A DNA stretch of 64,000 bases from Sulfobacillus thermosulfidooxidans (GCF_001280565.1 NZ_LGRO01000002.1:248001-312000); one strand, 5' to 3'. Counted from the first letter of the stretch, positions 35,223-44,551 are shown. Program-made: numbers and translations. The notes: generated by a model not told the origin, from the letters alone.

Positions 35223-36146
35223 TTGGACAATCGGTTATTAGTATTTTTAGCGACAGCACGGGAAGGACATATTACGGGTGCTGCCCGGTTATTGAATTTA
35301 TCCGTCTCTGCAGCCTCCCATCAAATCGCCCAACTTGAACTAGAGTTTAGCACCCCTTTATTTGTACGGGGTAATCGGGGAATGCGCCTCACCCCCGCTG
35401 GCGAAACCTTGTTCGCCTATGCCAATCAAATTGAAGCTCTGTGGCAAACGGCCTACCGAGAAGTGAGACAAACTGCAGAAGGCGAGCAATGGGTGCATGT
35501 TGCGGCATCCCATACCGTTACCGAGTTTTTCTTACCGGAACCATTAGGCCAGTTTCGGCGTAATCATCCGGCGGTTCATATTCATTTAACCATGGCCAAC
35601 AGTACCGAAGTTATTAGCCAGGTAGAAACCGGCCGGGTAGATTTTGGCATTGCTGAAGGACGTGTAGGGCACCGAAATTTGAAGGTGACCAACTTGTGGC
35701 AGGATCAACTCGGACTCATTGTGGCAAGTCACCATCCTTTATCCTCACGCACAACCGTAACAGTTAAAGATCTGGAATCCGTTGACCTGATTTTGCGCGA
35801 AGAGGGTTCGGGTACTCGCAGTATCCTGGATCAGGCTCTCGCTCACCATGGACTGGGTGTCTCTAATCTTCGCGTCACCGCCGAATTATCATCAATTCGA
35901 GCTATTTTGGATCTCGTGCGCAATAACATAGGTTGTTCGGTCATGTCGTGGATGATTGCCCGTAACATGCCAGATATCACTTTTTTACCGATTGAGGATT
36001 TACAATTGACTCGGCGCATTCATCTGATTCGTCGTCCCACAAATGAAGGACGGACTGCGATGGAACACCTCATTGATCAATTAGTGCGCGCAGCTCGGGA
36101 ATTTAATCTGAGCCCCCGCCAGGATCTCGACCCCATCAACGAATAA
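35223..36146 (+). CDS. LysR-type transcriptional regulator
   Basis: 307 residues. The N-terminal winged HTH (about 1-60) is FLATAREGHITGAARLLNLSVSAASHQIAQLE followed by GMRLTPAGE. The C-terminal periplasmic-binding-like effector domain shows VDFGIAEGRVGH and LILREEGSGTRS. The latter stretch is like that of CysL/CbbR-type regulators of sulfur or carbon assimilation. TTG start with AAAGGAGG upstream. Convergent with the hydrogenase-related operon; the target is unknown. Confidence 0.92.
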   Translation: MDNRLLVFLATAREGHITGAARLLNLSVSAASHQIAQLELEFSTPLFVRGNRGMRLTPAGETLFAYANQIEALWQTAYREVRQTAEGEQWVHVAASHTVTEFFLPEPLGQFRRNHPAVHIHLTMANSTEVISQVETGRVDFGIAEGRVGHRNLKVTNLWQDQLGLIVASHHPLSSRTTVTVKDLESVDLILREEGSGTRSILDQALAHHGLGVSNLRVTAELSSIRAILDLVRNNIGCSVMSWMIARNMPDITFLPIEDLQLTRRIHLIRRPTNEGRTAMEHLIDQLVRAAREFNLSPRQDLDPINE

Positions 36147-36196
36147 CCTCTCGGCGAGCGAAGAGGCCCGGGATCGGCCCCAATGTATAGTTGTGA

Positions 36197-38281
36197 TTAC
36201 GACAAAGGATGCCATAAAGCCAATAATGTGGCAACCATGGCACCATAAAAAAGCCAGCTCAGATACGCCGGGGTCGATCCCGATTGGGTCTTTCGCACTT
36301 GCCCCGCAATATACCGTACCAATTTCAACAAGGGCAAATAGCCCTGTTCTTCTAAGCGGTAAATGATGGTATGACGGTAAAATCGGACACCTCCTTTGTC
36401 ATAACGTTGCCGCTTCAATCCAAAGAACCCTTGAAACGCCAATCGCAATGGATGAACAAAGCCTTCTGCGGTAAAACTCTTTTGGGCATTGTAATCGGAG
36501 GTTCCTCCTGTCCACGGTTCAACCAAACGCACGACTTGCCCTTTGCGCAGTAAATGACGAATGAGGGCCACAATGCCTGCCAACACAATCCCCATCAACA
36601 AGAGAACATAGGGATCACCCACCGAAAAGCCTTGGGGAAAGAATATCGTTCCTGGGGCTCCGGGTGTCTTAACCAAATCTCCTCCGATATGAACCAAAAG
36701 AGGAACAGCCTTTGGATGAACAAGAAGCGGGGCAATCACATATTGATTATTGTTGCCAAAAATCTGAGATCCTTGGAGATTTAACCAGGGAATAAGCCAA
36801 GGAACCCCAGGACCCGCAATCAAGACAGGGAGAAGCGCAATGATATAGCCCACAACCTGCGTCGGTCGCAGTTTTTGCGTCTTATCCAACCGCAGAGCGC
36901 GACGTTTGGGGCCAAGAAACACAAATCCAAACCAGCGGATATAGGTTCCAACCCCTACGGCACTCGCTAAAGCCAAAAAGATACCTGCAAGCAAGAACAG
37001 CAAGTGAATATTACGCAAAGCTAAGGTCGTCCCAAGGGGTTTTAAGACGGATTCCAAAAGAAGCCACTCTCCCACAAATCCGCCAAGAGGGGGTACAGCG
37101 GCCAAGGTACCTACCGCCACCGCCGCGGCCAAACTCAATTTGGGCCGGTCATGGGCTATTCCCCCCAACCCATCGATAGTATGAGCAATGGGTTCGGTTT
37201 CTTCTGTAATCGAAAACAAAACAAACTTTGCCCCAGCATGCATAATCAGCAGGATCATGGCGGCATCCCATGCCAAGGTTGAAACCAAAGAGTGGGCATT
37301 AGCCCTTTGAGCAATGTTCCAAATTCCCAAGGCAGAAAACACAAGTCCCAGGATTTCTAAGGTGGAATACGCCAAGATTTGTTTAACATGTCTGGAGACA
37401 ATACTGTATAATGCGGCGACAAAAGCTCCAGTCGTCCCTAAAATGAGCAAAATGATGCCCCAGCCTATCCCTGGATGTACCACATTTTCCACGGCTAAAA
37501 TCCCTAAGACAGCCAGCGCCGTGAAAACTCCTGAGAAGAGCCCTGCCACGGGTCCTGGTGCTTCAGGTTCCGCAAGGGGCATCCAAATCATCACCGGAAA
37601 AAGCCCGGCTTTAACTCCAAATGCCAGCAAGACAAGAACCATTATGACCAGTTTGATAGAACTTGACATGTGTGATGCTTCTTGGGCTAATACCCTAAAA
37701 TTGTCAGTAACAAACGATAAGGAGGCCCCGTGATGAACCATGATCAGTCCCATGGCCAAAAGCAATAGCAAACCTCCCATTTCCGACAAAATGAGCAAAA
37801 CCCAACCTGCGTTCCATAATTTTCGGGACCGGCGTGTTGTGACCAGCCCTAAATAGGAGCTTAAAGAAATAGCTTCTAATCCCAACAGCAAGCTCAACCC
37901 ACCGCCAGCCAGCAAAAAGAACCCCATACTTGAGCTCATGGGCACCAGGGCCCACAAAATCCGGGTTTCGGTGGACGTCTTCCGAATCAGGAGCCACGTT
38001 GCCCCTAACAATACCCCGCTTAAGATGCTCCATAGATCGGCCATGGGTAATGGGGAAACGTGAAGGGGCGGAAAGGGTGTAGGCAAACTTACTATGCCAG
38101 GAACCAAGGCATTTTGACTTATCATCCAGCCCATCGCCACAAGCCCCAGACTCGCTAACAAGACTTCCGCGCGCAATAATGCCCCACTCGCCCTTTGACC
38201 TGCCAGACTCATAATCCCGGCAGATAAAGGGCCCACAAGCCCTAACACAATCCACAGTTCAGCCCAAAGCGCTGCGTTCAT
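36197..38281 (-). CDS. Hydrogenase-4/complex I-like antiporter subunit (HyfB type)
   Basis: 694 residues, about 15 membrane helices of the NuoL/M/N-Mrp antiporter family. The core carries VLLAFGVKAGLFPVMIWMPLAEPEAPGPVAGLFSG, including the conserved pumping Lys, and AYSTLEILGLVF. Extended C-terminus after about residue 480, as in HyfB rather than NuoL. Probable proton or sodium translocation coupled to the peripheral arm. Last gene of the operon; its start overlaps the preceding gene by 23 bases. Confidence 0.9.
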   Translation of the reverse strand: MNAALWAELWIVLGLVGPLSAGIMSLAGQRASGALLRAEVLLASLGLVAMGWMISQNALVPGIVSLPTPFPPLHVSPLPMADLWSILSGVLLGATWLLIRKTSTETRILWALVPMSSSMGFFLLAGGGLSLLLGLEAISLSSYLGLVTTRRSRKLWNAGWVLLILSEMGGLLLLLAMGLIMVHHGASLSFVTDNFRVLAQEASHMSSSIKLVIMVLVLLAFGVKAGLFPVMIWMPLAEPEAPGPVAGLFSGVFTALAVLGILAVENVVHPGIGWGIILLILGTTGAFVAALYSIVSRHVKQILAYSTLEILGLVFSALGIWNIAQRANAHSLVSTLAWDAAMILLIMHAGAKFVLFSITEETEPIAHTIDGLGGIAHDRPKLSLAAAVAVGTLAAVPPLGGFVGEWLLLESVLKPLGTTLALRNIHLLFLLAGIFLALASAVGVGTYIRWFGFVFLGPKRRALRLDKTQKLRPTQVVGYIIALLPVLIAGPGVPWLIPWLNLQGSQIFGNNNQYVIAPLLVHPKAVPLLVHIGGDLVKTPGAPGTIFFPQGFSVGDPYVLLLMGIVLAGIVALIRHLLRKGQVVRLVEPWTGGTSDYNAQKSFTAEGFVHPLRLAFQGFFGLKRQRYDKGGVRFYRHTIIYRLEEQGYLPLLKLVRYIAGQVRKTQSGSTPAYLSWLFYGAMVATLLALWHPLS

Positions 38282-38831
38282 TCTGATTCTCTCCTTGTTG
38301 AATCGGGTAGGTCTCCACCGCCTGTAATAGTCCTTGCAGAATATCGGCAGGTGTGGGCGGACATCCGGTAATTTCTACGGTGAGCGGCAGAACATTTTTC
38401 AAGGATCCCAGCACATCGGGTGCATGAGCAAACACATGGCCATTAATGGCGCACTGCCCTAAAGCTACGACCCGTTTAGGCGATGGCATTCCTTCAAATA
38501 CCTGCTGCATAATCTCAACCATCGGGCGCGTAATCACACCCGTCACGACCAAAATATCCGCATGACGCGGAGACGGCGTGAAAGAAAAACCGAAGCGGGA
38601 AAAGTCATAGTCGGGACTCGTAAGCAACTGCAGTTCCGACTCACAACCATTACATGATCCCCCGTCGACATGACGGATCGCCATGGCACGACGAATCGGA
38701 AGGGTTTCATCATTAAGTGTCCCCTCGATATGAATTTCCCCACGGGACACGATGTTGGGATCAGGTTGTGCAGGAAATGTCGTGGTTTTTGGACCATGGA
38801 TCAAATCCGATAACCAACGCCAGTAAAACAT
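38259..38831 (-). CDS. Complex I NuoB / HycG-like iron-sulfur subunit
   Basis: About 190 residues from ATG 38831, which has GGGGAGGTGATG ahead. The N2-type [4Fe-4S] site is intact: GSCNGCESE gives Cys-x2-Cys, then GQCAINGHVF and ITGCPPTPADI supply the other two cysteines, in the same arrangement as E. coli HycG. Peripheral-arm subunit that would carry electrons next to the large subunit. Thirteen bases after the large-subunit stop. Confidence 0.92.
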   Translation of the reverse strand: MFYWRWLSDLIHGPKTTTFPAQPDPNIVSRGEIHIEGTLNDETLPIRRAMAIRHVDGGSCNGCESELQLLTSPDYDFSRFGFSFTPSPRHADILVVTGVITRPMVEIMQQVFEGMPSPKRVVALGQCAINGHVFAHAPDVLGSLKNVLPLTVEITGCPPTPADILQGLLQAVETYPIQQGENQNERSALG

Positions 38832-38844
38832 GTCATCACCTCCC

Positions 38845-40224
38845 CTATTGGTCCCAGCCGGCAACACTTAACAAAAAGCTTGCATCGATAATCGGAAAAT
38901 CTTGCAGAATATTTCCATTCGCCATGGCCGGCGGCACCACATACCAATTTCTGGCCGATGGGGTTGCGACAGCAACATGACGGATGATTTCACCAGTCCC
39001 ATCAAGCCAGAGGGCATAAGCCAACAGGCCACGGGCCGCTTCAACCATGCCAATCCCCGGACCTTGGCTTTGGCCATCTTCAAATACCACAGAAACTTGA
39101 GAATGTCTTGGCGCGACTGGCAATAACCTGCGGATAATATTAACGCTCGCCGTGATTTCGCGCGATTTGACAAGAAAACGGGCGTACGCATCGCTTTTGT
39201 CTGAAGATGGGATAGCGAAAGAAATTTCATCATAGACCCCATAATCCCAAAGCGAACGGACATCCACTTTAAGCCCACTAGCCCGTCCTACCGGCCCAAC
39301 AGGCCGAATAAACTGCACGGTCTGGTCCGGAATCTTTCCCGCCCCCACTAACCGGTCAAGGAATGAGGGAGTATGAAATAAACTGTCGGTAATAGCTTGC
39401 GCCTGTTCGCCCACAGCAATAATGGACGCGGCCGCCTCATCAGCTTCCTTGTTCAAGGCATTTTTCACTAAGGCCCCACGTAAATACCGATCCCCAAAGA
39501 GCTTGTAGTTCCACCGAAGAATTTGTTCTTTCAGATGAAGATAATCCATCTGGGCCACCGGCAATCCTGTTGAGGACGCTAAAAGGGCTAAATCGCCAAG
39601 ATGGGACGCCAATCGCTCCATTTCCAAAGCCACAGATCGGTAAATCTTGGTGCCCTCGTCAACAATCTTCCCTTTCGCATTTTCTACGGCCATCATAAAC
39701 GCCCATTGGTGGGCAAATGATGAGGTAGCTGTCATGCGTTCGACGAGTTCTAAGGCTTGGGATACGGATTTTCCGTGACACAACGTCGTAATATGACGAC
39801 GCTTATAACCATGTTTCAGCGTCAGATGCACAATTTCATCGCCCATCACAGCCAGGTCATACCGCAGGCTTTCACTCACATCTCCATGAACAGGTCCCAA
39901 GGGATAGGTAAAAATCCCCTTACCGCGTACAACCCGTTCGGGATGTGAGGGAGGAACCCAGATTACCTGGGACGCGGTATCGCGAGATATGTCTTCTTGA
40001 AGATGGATCCATTCACCGATTCCTGCTGTAGATGGTCTAGGAACCTCCCTTGGGTGAGAAAGACCCCACCATTCATATTCTTTGGATCCCGGGTGGCGGC
40101 CAATTCCCCACAATATTCCGTCCGGACCGGGTGTTAATAAAACTAATAGGGTCCCTTCGCGCCTTCGTTGAACAATGTGGTCAAGCCAGCTTACCGCTTC
40201 TTCTTCGCCCCAAATCTGTTCCAC
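38845..40224 (-). CDS. Hydrogenase-like large subunit lacking nickel ligands (HycE/NuoCD type)
   Basis: About 459 residues from GTG 40224; AAGGGAG 8 bases upstream favours this over GTG 40233. The N-terminal roughly 110 residues are NuoC-like, followed by the large-subunit core GPVHGDVSESLRYDL. In group 4 [NiFe] hydrogenases two CxxC motifs hold nickel. Here the first is LCHGKSVS, with only one Cys left, and the C-terminal motif is IDASFLLSVAG with none. So it cannot bind a standard NiFe centre. Fits Ehr-type complexes; substrate unknown. Confidence 0.9.
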   Translation of the reverse strand: MEQIWGEEEAVSWLDHIVQRRREGTLLVLLTPGPDGILWGIGRHPGSKEYEWWGLSHPREVPRPSTAGIGEWIHLQEDISRDTASQVIWVPPSHPERVVRGKGIFTYPLGPVHGDVSESLRYDLAVMGDEIVHLTLKHGYKRRHITTLCHGKSVSQALELVERMTATSSFAHQWAFMMAVENAKGKIVDEGTKIYRSVALEMERLASHLGDLALLASSTGLPVAQMDYLHLKEQILRWNYKLFGDRYLRGALVKNALNKEADEAAASIIAVGEQAQAITDSLFHTPSFLDRLVGAGKIPDQTVQFIRPVGPVGRASGLKVDVRSLWDYGVYDEISFAIPSSDKSDAYARFLVKSREITASVNIIRRLLPVAPRHSQVSVVFEDGQSQGPGIGMVEAARGLLAYALWLDGTGEIIRHVAVATPSARNWYVVPPAMANGNILQDFPIIDASFLLSVAGWDQ

Positions 40225-40261
40225 AGAGCTCACTCCCTTCTCACCGTGACCTGTTCATTGT

Positions 40262-41716
40262 CTAATTTCTTGGCATCAAGACGCTAGATGGCGAATTGTA
40301 GCGCAAGATGGCAGCCGCATGATGAAACATGTGTGGCAAAAGACCCGGCAAAGCAATGCCTCCAATCACAACCAATACCCCGAGTGTCATTGAGGGCAGG
40401 ATCAATCGCCATGGTTCATGAACGCGGGTTTTGCGCGATTCACCCGGGGTAAATAGCCAGCGCGGCATTTTTAAGGTAATCCCGCCAAAGATGGCTAAAA
40501 GGAGAATAATCGCCACAACAGTGATGAGCACATATCCCTGCGCAATGCCTCCCATTAAAATGAGCCATTCACTCCAAAAAGGGGCAAAGGGCGGCAATCC
40601 GACAATTCCGGTTGCCCCTAAGGCCAATAATCCGCCGGTATATGGCGAACTTTCTAACAAACCGGAGGTTTCCGGTAGGCTTGACACGCCATGATAATAG
40701 AGCCGGACGGTCCCTGCGTTATAGAACAACAACGTTTTATTAATGGCATGGGTCCAAACGTGCAGTAATGCCCCTAAAACGCCTAGTCCCCCAAAGCCCA
40801 AACCCAGAGCAATAAGGCCAATGTGCTCGATGCTCGAGTATGCCCAAAGACGCTTGAGATCTTTTTGAAATGCCACAAAACTGGCCGCGATGATAAGCGA
40901 TAACAGGCCTAAAATCCATAACAAATCATGAGGCCAAGCTGCTGGAACGGCACTGGCTGAAAGCGAAAACAATCGATCAAGAATTAAGACTGCTCCAGCT
41001 AACTTCACCCCAGATAATAGAGCCGATACAGGAGCTGGCGCTTCACTGTGCGCATCCGGCAACCATGTGTGAAAGGGCGCTAATCCGGCTTTGGCTCCAT
41101 AACCGACTGCGGCCAAAATAATACCGGCCAAGACCATGGTCGAGTTGACGGGCAAAGATGTCGGAGAAGGCATCAATCCCCACGTGCCCAAATTCCTGGC
41201 ACTTCCCAAGAGAATCAAAATTGTTCCGAGAAGACCAGCTAATCCCCCGCTCTCCGTCACCACTAGATACCGCCAAGCCGCCTCAAGCGACGTCTTTGTA
41301 CCTGAAGTCTGCACCAAATAGATAGATGATAATGTCGCCACCTCAAGTGCTACCCAAAGCAGCAGATAGTTGGCCAATAACGCCATCGCCATCAATGAAC
41401 CGACAAAGGTGTAAAGGCCTAAATAATATCCTTTAACGCGGTGCCCATCCCAATCATGCAAGACGCTCTCGACCGCAATATAGGGACCGGAAAACCAAAT
41501 GGCAAAAGCCCCAAACACGGTTGCCGTAATATCAAACCAGTAGGCCAAAGCGTCGACAGGATGAAAGAGATGCCATAAAGGCATGAACAAAGAAGCGATC
41601 ATGAGGACAATGATGAGTCCATTGAATGCCCGGAGATATTCCACGGGAAGGATCCAGCCGATAAAGATGGCTCCCAATAAAATGGCCAGCGGCCAGATAT
41701 TTATCCACACGTTCAT
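40262..41716 (-). CDS. Complex I-like antiporter subunit (HyfF type)
   Basis: 484 residues, about 14 membrane helices. Signature VGYGAKAGLAPFHTWLPDAHSEAPAPVSALLSG contains the central Lys and the acidic/His residues of the NuoL/M/N family. It is the second antiporter-like subunit of the operon, which points to more than one ion channel per complex. The start overlaps no gene; its 3' neighbour is the large subunit (about 37 bases away). GGGGGAA upstream of the ATG. Confidence 0.92.
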   Translation of the reverse strand: MNVWINIWPLAILLGAIFIGWILPVEYLRAFNGLIIVLMIASLFMPLWHLFHPVDALAYWFDITATVFGAFAIWFSGPYIAVESVLHDWDGHRVKGYYLGLYTFVGSLMAMALLANYLLLWVALEVATLSSIYLVQTSGTKTSLEAAWRYLVVTESGGLAGLLGTILILLGSARNLGTWGLMPSPTSLPVNSTMVLAGIILAAVGYGAKAGLAPFHTWLPDAHSEAPAPVSALLSGVKLAGAVLILDRLFSLSASAVPAAWPHDLLWILGLLSLIIAASFVAFQKDLKRLWAYSSIEHIGLIALGLGFGGLGVLGALLHVWTHAINKTLLFYNAGTVRLYYHGVSSLPETSGLLESSPYTGGLLALGATGIVGLPPFAPFWSEWLILMGGIAQGYVLITVVAIILLLAIFGGITLKMPRWLFTPGESRKTRVHEPWRLILPSMTLGVLVVIGGIALPGLLPHMFHHAAAILRYNSPSSVLMPRN

Positions 41717-42351
41717 CCTTTTAATTCCCCCGCTTTTCTGACGTCGACGGAATCATATTGGGCCCGCATCAGGGCCATATAAACGCTCAAGAGTAAAGCC
41801 ATACCAATCGCTACCCCGTCAGCCAAAATGTCAGGGATCAGGGGAAACGCGGTCACTAACACAATAGCGAGCGTACTGGTAATGACCTCAAAATTTAACA
41901 AGCCCCAGGCTTCACTCCAAATTTCATAGCGAAGCGTCATCTGAACAAAAGCCACTAACCATGCCGCCCACAAAATCCCTTGAGTGACGGGATGATCGCC
42001 ATGGAATTGTTCTCCTAGCAAAAAGCCCAAAATGGTTACGGTCAAACTGATGATTAACACAAACGCCATGCCGAACCGGCTTTGGGCACTGTAATCGCGT
42101 TCGACCGCATAAGATCCCGTATGCATCACATAAGGCACGACAATCACTTTGACAATGACAACCAAGGCTGCGGAAATCCATAGCCCATTTTGATGCAGGC
42201 TTTGAGCTAACAGCGCTAGGAGAGAGGCCTGGGCTAAGGCATCCAAACGATATAAAATCCTTGCCGACCGATTGTTTTTGACAAGAATGACGATGACAGT
42301 AAAGGCCCACATGAAGGAAGCTGTTAACCGCAGCCACATGCTCAAGGTCAT
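41713..42351 (-). CDS. HyfE-like membrane subunit
   Basis: 212 residues with about six membrane helices. The N-terminal part is NuoK-related, seen in HyfE proteins; helix TM3 has KVIVVPYVMHTG, and TM4 region GFLLGEQFHGDH. Overlaps the HyfF-type gene (ATGA), implying coupled translation. AAGGAGGTG 8 bases before the ATG. Confidence 0.85.
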   Translation of the reverse strand: MTLSMWLRLTASFMWAFTVIVILVKNNRSARILYRLDALAQASLLALLAQSLHQNGLWISAALVVIVKVIVVPYVMHTGSYAVERDYSAQSRFGMAFVLIISLTVTILGFLLGEQFHGDHPVTQGILWAAWLVAFVQMTLRYEIWSEAWGLLNFEVITSTLAIVLVTAFPLIPDILADGVAIGMALLLSVYMALMRAQYDSVDVRKAGELKG

Positions 42352-42372
42352 CTTTGCCCCACCTCCTTTCGT

Positions 42373-43323
42373 TTACACTAAAGACCATGCCGCAGTCACC
42401 GCACCAATAATCGCTAGAACAATCGCTGCAGTAATAAAGTCCACATTGCGGATTAAACGCAATTTGGCAAAACTGACCTCAATGGTTATTAACACGCCAG
42501 CAGCGAAAATCAGTTTCACCATGACCCATAACACCGCTAAAATTAATGATGACAAGGCCAGTGAGCGAGCGAGACCAAATGGCGAGACCAACACATTCAT
42601 CAAAATGATGGTCAACACCGTAAATTTCATCCAGCCGCCCCATTCATAGAGCATCAAATCCAGGCCGCTCGACTCAAATGTCCGTCCGGGATCAATCATG
42701 GAGAGCTCTTGTGCCGTCGATGGATTATCGACTGGAATATGACCACTTTCCGCAATCAAAAAGAGGAACCATCCCACGATAACGAGAATATGCGCGGGAC
42801 TAAATACCCACGGTGGCGAGCCTAACGTCTGATTAACCACAAACGGTATGGTTGCACCTGCCGCTTGAGCTGCAATAAACACGAGAAGGAGGGCTAAGGG
42901 TTCGGTAAACGTCGCAATCAACCGGATCCGGCTCACACCCAAAACCGGATAAACGCTTCCGCTGTCGATAGCCGCAAAAAGTAAAGCAATACCCCCACCT
43001 CCCAAAATCATGCCACCGGCTAACATATCGCCCATCCAAGCAAACGGTAGAGGAAACGTCGTCAGCACCGGTATCAACATGGCCACAATGATTGGGGCAA
43101 TAAAGTAGAAGATGGGTGCCCATTCCGACACCCATGAGCTTTGGGTGGTGCGGATTGTCTCTTTATGCATCCATTTCCGCAAATCACGATAAGGCTGCCA
43201 AATGGGCGGCCCATATCGCCCAGCCAACCGCGCTTTGTAGCGGTCCATAATCCCTTTCAAAAGAGGGGAAAAACCCAAAACAAAAAGGACTTGTATGAGT
43301 TGGGCCACATATTCATTGACCAA
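42373..43323 (-). CDS. NuoH/HyfC-like membrane subunit
   Basis: 316 residues, about eight membrane helices. GFSPLLKGIMDRYKARLAGRYGPPIWQPYRDLRKW matches the quinone-chamber loop of NuoH/HyfC, and AESGHIPVDNPSTAQELSMI is the signature loop containing acidic residues. It anchors the peripheral arm to the membrane. TTG start at 43323 with AGGGAGGATG upstream. Confidence 0.93.
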   Translation of the reverse strand: MVNEYVAQLIQVLFVLGFSPLLKGIMDRYKARLAGRYGPPIWQPYRDLRKWMHKETIRTTQSSWVSEWAPIFYFIAPIIVAMLIPVLTTFPLPFAWMGDMLAGGMILGGGGIALLFAAIDSGSVYPVLGVSRIRLIATFTEPLALLLVFIAAQAAGATIPFVVNQTLGSPPWVFSPAHILVIVGWFLFLIAESGHIPVDNPSTAQELSMIDPGRTFESSGLDLMLYEWGGWMKFTVLTIILMNVLVSPFGLARSLALSSLILAVLWVMVKLIFAAGVLITIEVSFAKLRLIRNVDFITAAIVLAIIGAVTAAWSLV

Positions 43324-43371
43324 GGTATCATCCTCCCTATATGGGGACAGCGATAAAAGGCAACAATAAAT

Positions 43372-43397
43372 CCTGCCAGGACATTAAATCTGGCAGG
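43372..43397 (-). terminator. Intercistronic hairpin, possible attenuator
   Basis: CCTGCCAG/CTGGCAGG stem with a 10-base loop in the 155-base gap between the DUF190 gene and the HyfC-type gene. On the minus strand it is followed by ATTTATTGTTG. It could reduce read-through from the PII-like gene into the complex genes. Confidence 0.5.
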
Positions 43398-43478
43398 AAT
43401 CATTATCCGCACAATGTACGGAGGTTCTGGACCCATGCTCTGGTCCAAGGCGGAATCCATCGCCCCGTGATGGCGCAT

Positions 43479-43856
43479 TTATTGCGAGTTGTCGCGATCG
43501 ATGTGTGGATCGTTTGTCTGATTGTGAGTATATTTCACCACTTTCACGGGGTCAATAGTAATCAGTCCGGCGTCCACCATCGTATCTAAAACGGGGAGAA
43601 ACTTTTCGACATACTCCTTACTATCCACAATCTCCACCAGAATCGGCATATCGCTGGATAAATCTAATAAGTTGACCGTGTGAATTCTGGATGTCGGGCC
43701 AAATCCTTCTAATGCACGCATCACGGTGGCTCCAGCCATACCCATTTCCCGTGCTTTCAACACAATGGCATGGTATAGCGGTTTATGATGCCACCTCGCA
43801 TCTTCGCCAATGAAAATCCTTAGTCGGAGGGCTTCTCCCGATATTTTCACTGCCAT
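43479..43856 (-). CDS. PII-like DUF190 protein
   Basis: 125 residues from ATG 43856, 9 bases after AGGGAG. DUF190/COG1993 signature: LRIFIGEDARWHHKPLYHAIVLKAREMGMAGATVMRALEGFG is followed by SRIHTVNLLDLSSDMPILVEIVD. The family has the PII ferredoxin-like fold and is often linked to transporters, which suggests regulation through nucleotide binding. It is the first gene on the strand leading into the hydrogenase-related operon and has its own promoter (43884-43912). Confidence 0.85.
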   Translation of the reverse strand: MAVKISGEALRLRIFIGEDARWHHKPLYHAIVLKAREMGMAGATVMRALEGFGPTSRIHTVNLLDLSSDMPILVEIVDSKEYVEKFLPVLDTMVDAGLITIDPVKVVKYTHNQTNDPHIDRDNSQ

Positions 43857-43883
43857 ACGGTCTCGTCTCCCTATTTTTTTGCT

Positions 43884-43912
43884 ATTGTACCACATCATAC
43901 AATCTTTGGAAA
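43884..43912 (-). promoter_or_regulatory. Predicted promoter of the DUF190-Ehr operon
   Basis: Minus-strand TACAAT (43884-43889) and TTTCCA (43907-43912) with a 17-base spacer. The -10 is good and the -35 weak. It lies about 30 bases before the ATG. Confidence 0.55.
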
Positions 43913-44059
43913 AAATCAATCGCCCCCATTGCTTTAGGGATTACCTGCCTTGGGCCGCAGCGTCGCTTCTTGTCGGTGTTCTTCACTTATGCCTCCCCTT
44001 TAAGTCTTGAGATATCTGGTTGATCCTGCCATCATCTCGTCCAAAGGCAGTAAAAGCGC

Positions 44060-44461
44060 TCAACACCCGGATATTTCTCGCCTAGTGAAGAAATCATAAA
44101 CCCACAACCAACGACGATAAAAATCCACGGCATCTCTATCCGTCTCAGCCATGACGCGGATCAATTGTTCCCGCTTCACCACTTCGGCAATAAGGAAGCG
44201 TCCCCATCCTTGGTGACGAAAGCTCTTTTCGACAGCAATATGAAGAATTTGTCCTGAAAAATCCGGTAAATGTTTGATCCCGATTACGGCTGCAATATGG
44301 ATCCCGTCACATAATATGTATAATGATGCATCAGGAGCTGTATAAACTTCAGCCATTACCCTCTCAAGATGCTCTTGTTCGGGATTTCCTACTGCATAGG
44401 CTAGCACGTGTACTAATGACTCTTTTGCGATATACGGGTCAGGATATAAGGTTAAGTACAT
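44060..44461 (-). CDS. GNAT-family N-acetyltransferase
   Basis: 133-residue single-domain acetyltransferase. The acetyl-CoA loop is in HIAVEKSFRHQGWGRFLIAEVV, equivalent to the R/QxxGxG/A motif; the later strand has AVDFYRRWLWVYD. Substrate unknown; could be a small molecule or a protein N-terminus. AGGAG 7 bases before the ATG. It lies 65 bases downstream of the RNase P RNA terminator. Confidence 0.8.
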   Translation of the reverse strand: MYLTLYPDPYIAKESLVHVLAYAVGNPEQEHLERVMAEVYTAPDASLYILCDGIHIAAVIGIKHLPDFSGQILHIAVEKSFRHQGWGRFLIAEVVKREQLIRVMAETDRDAVDFYRRWLWVYDFFTRREISGC

Positions 44462-44525
44462 TACTAGGCTCCTAAACGGTTAAGATAAGGAATAGGGTTA
44501 ACATGACGAGAATATATTAAAGATG

Positions 44526-44551
44526 AAAAAACACCTACCGGAAGGTAGGTG
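44526..44551 (-). terminator. Terminator of rnpB
   Basis: Eight-bp perfect stem CACCTACC/GGTAGGTG with a 4-base loop, followed on the minus strand by six T residues. It directly follows the 3' end of the RNase P RNA. Confidence 0.93.

Noticed and set aside
38845..40224. Calling this a [NiFe] hydrogenase large subunit
   Set aside because: Three of four nickel-ligating cysteines are absent, so hydrogenase activity is not supported.
43257..43478. 73-residue minus-strand frame between the DUF190 and HyfC-type genes
   Set aside because: It covers the hairpin at 43372-43397 and the HyfC-type start, without a ribosome site.
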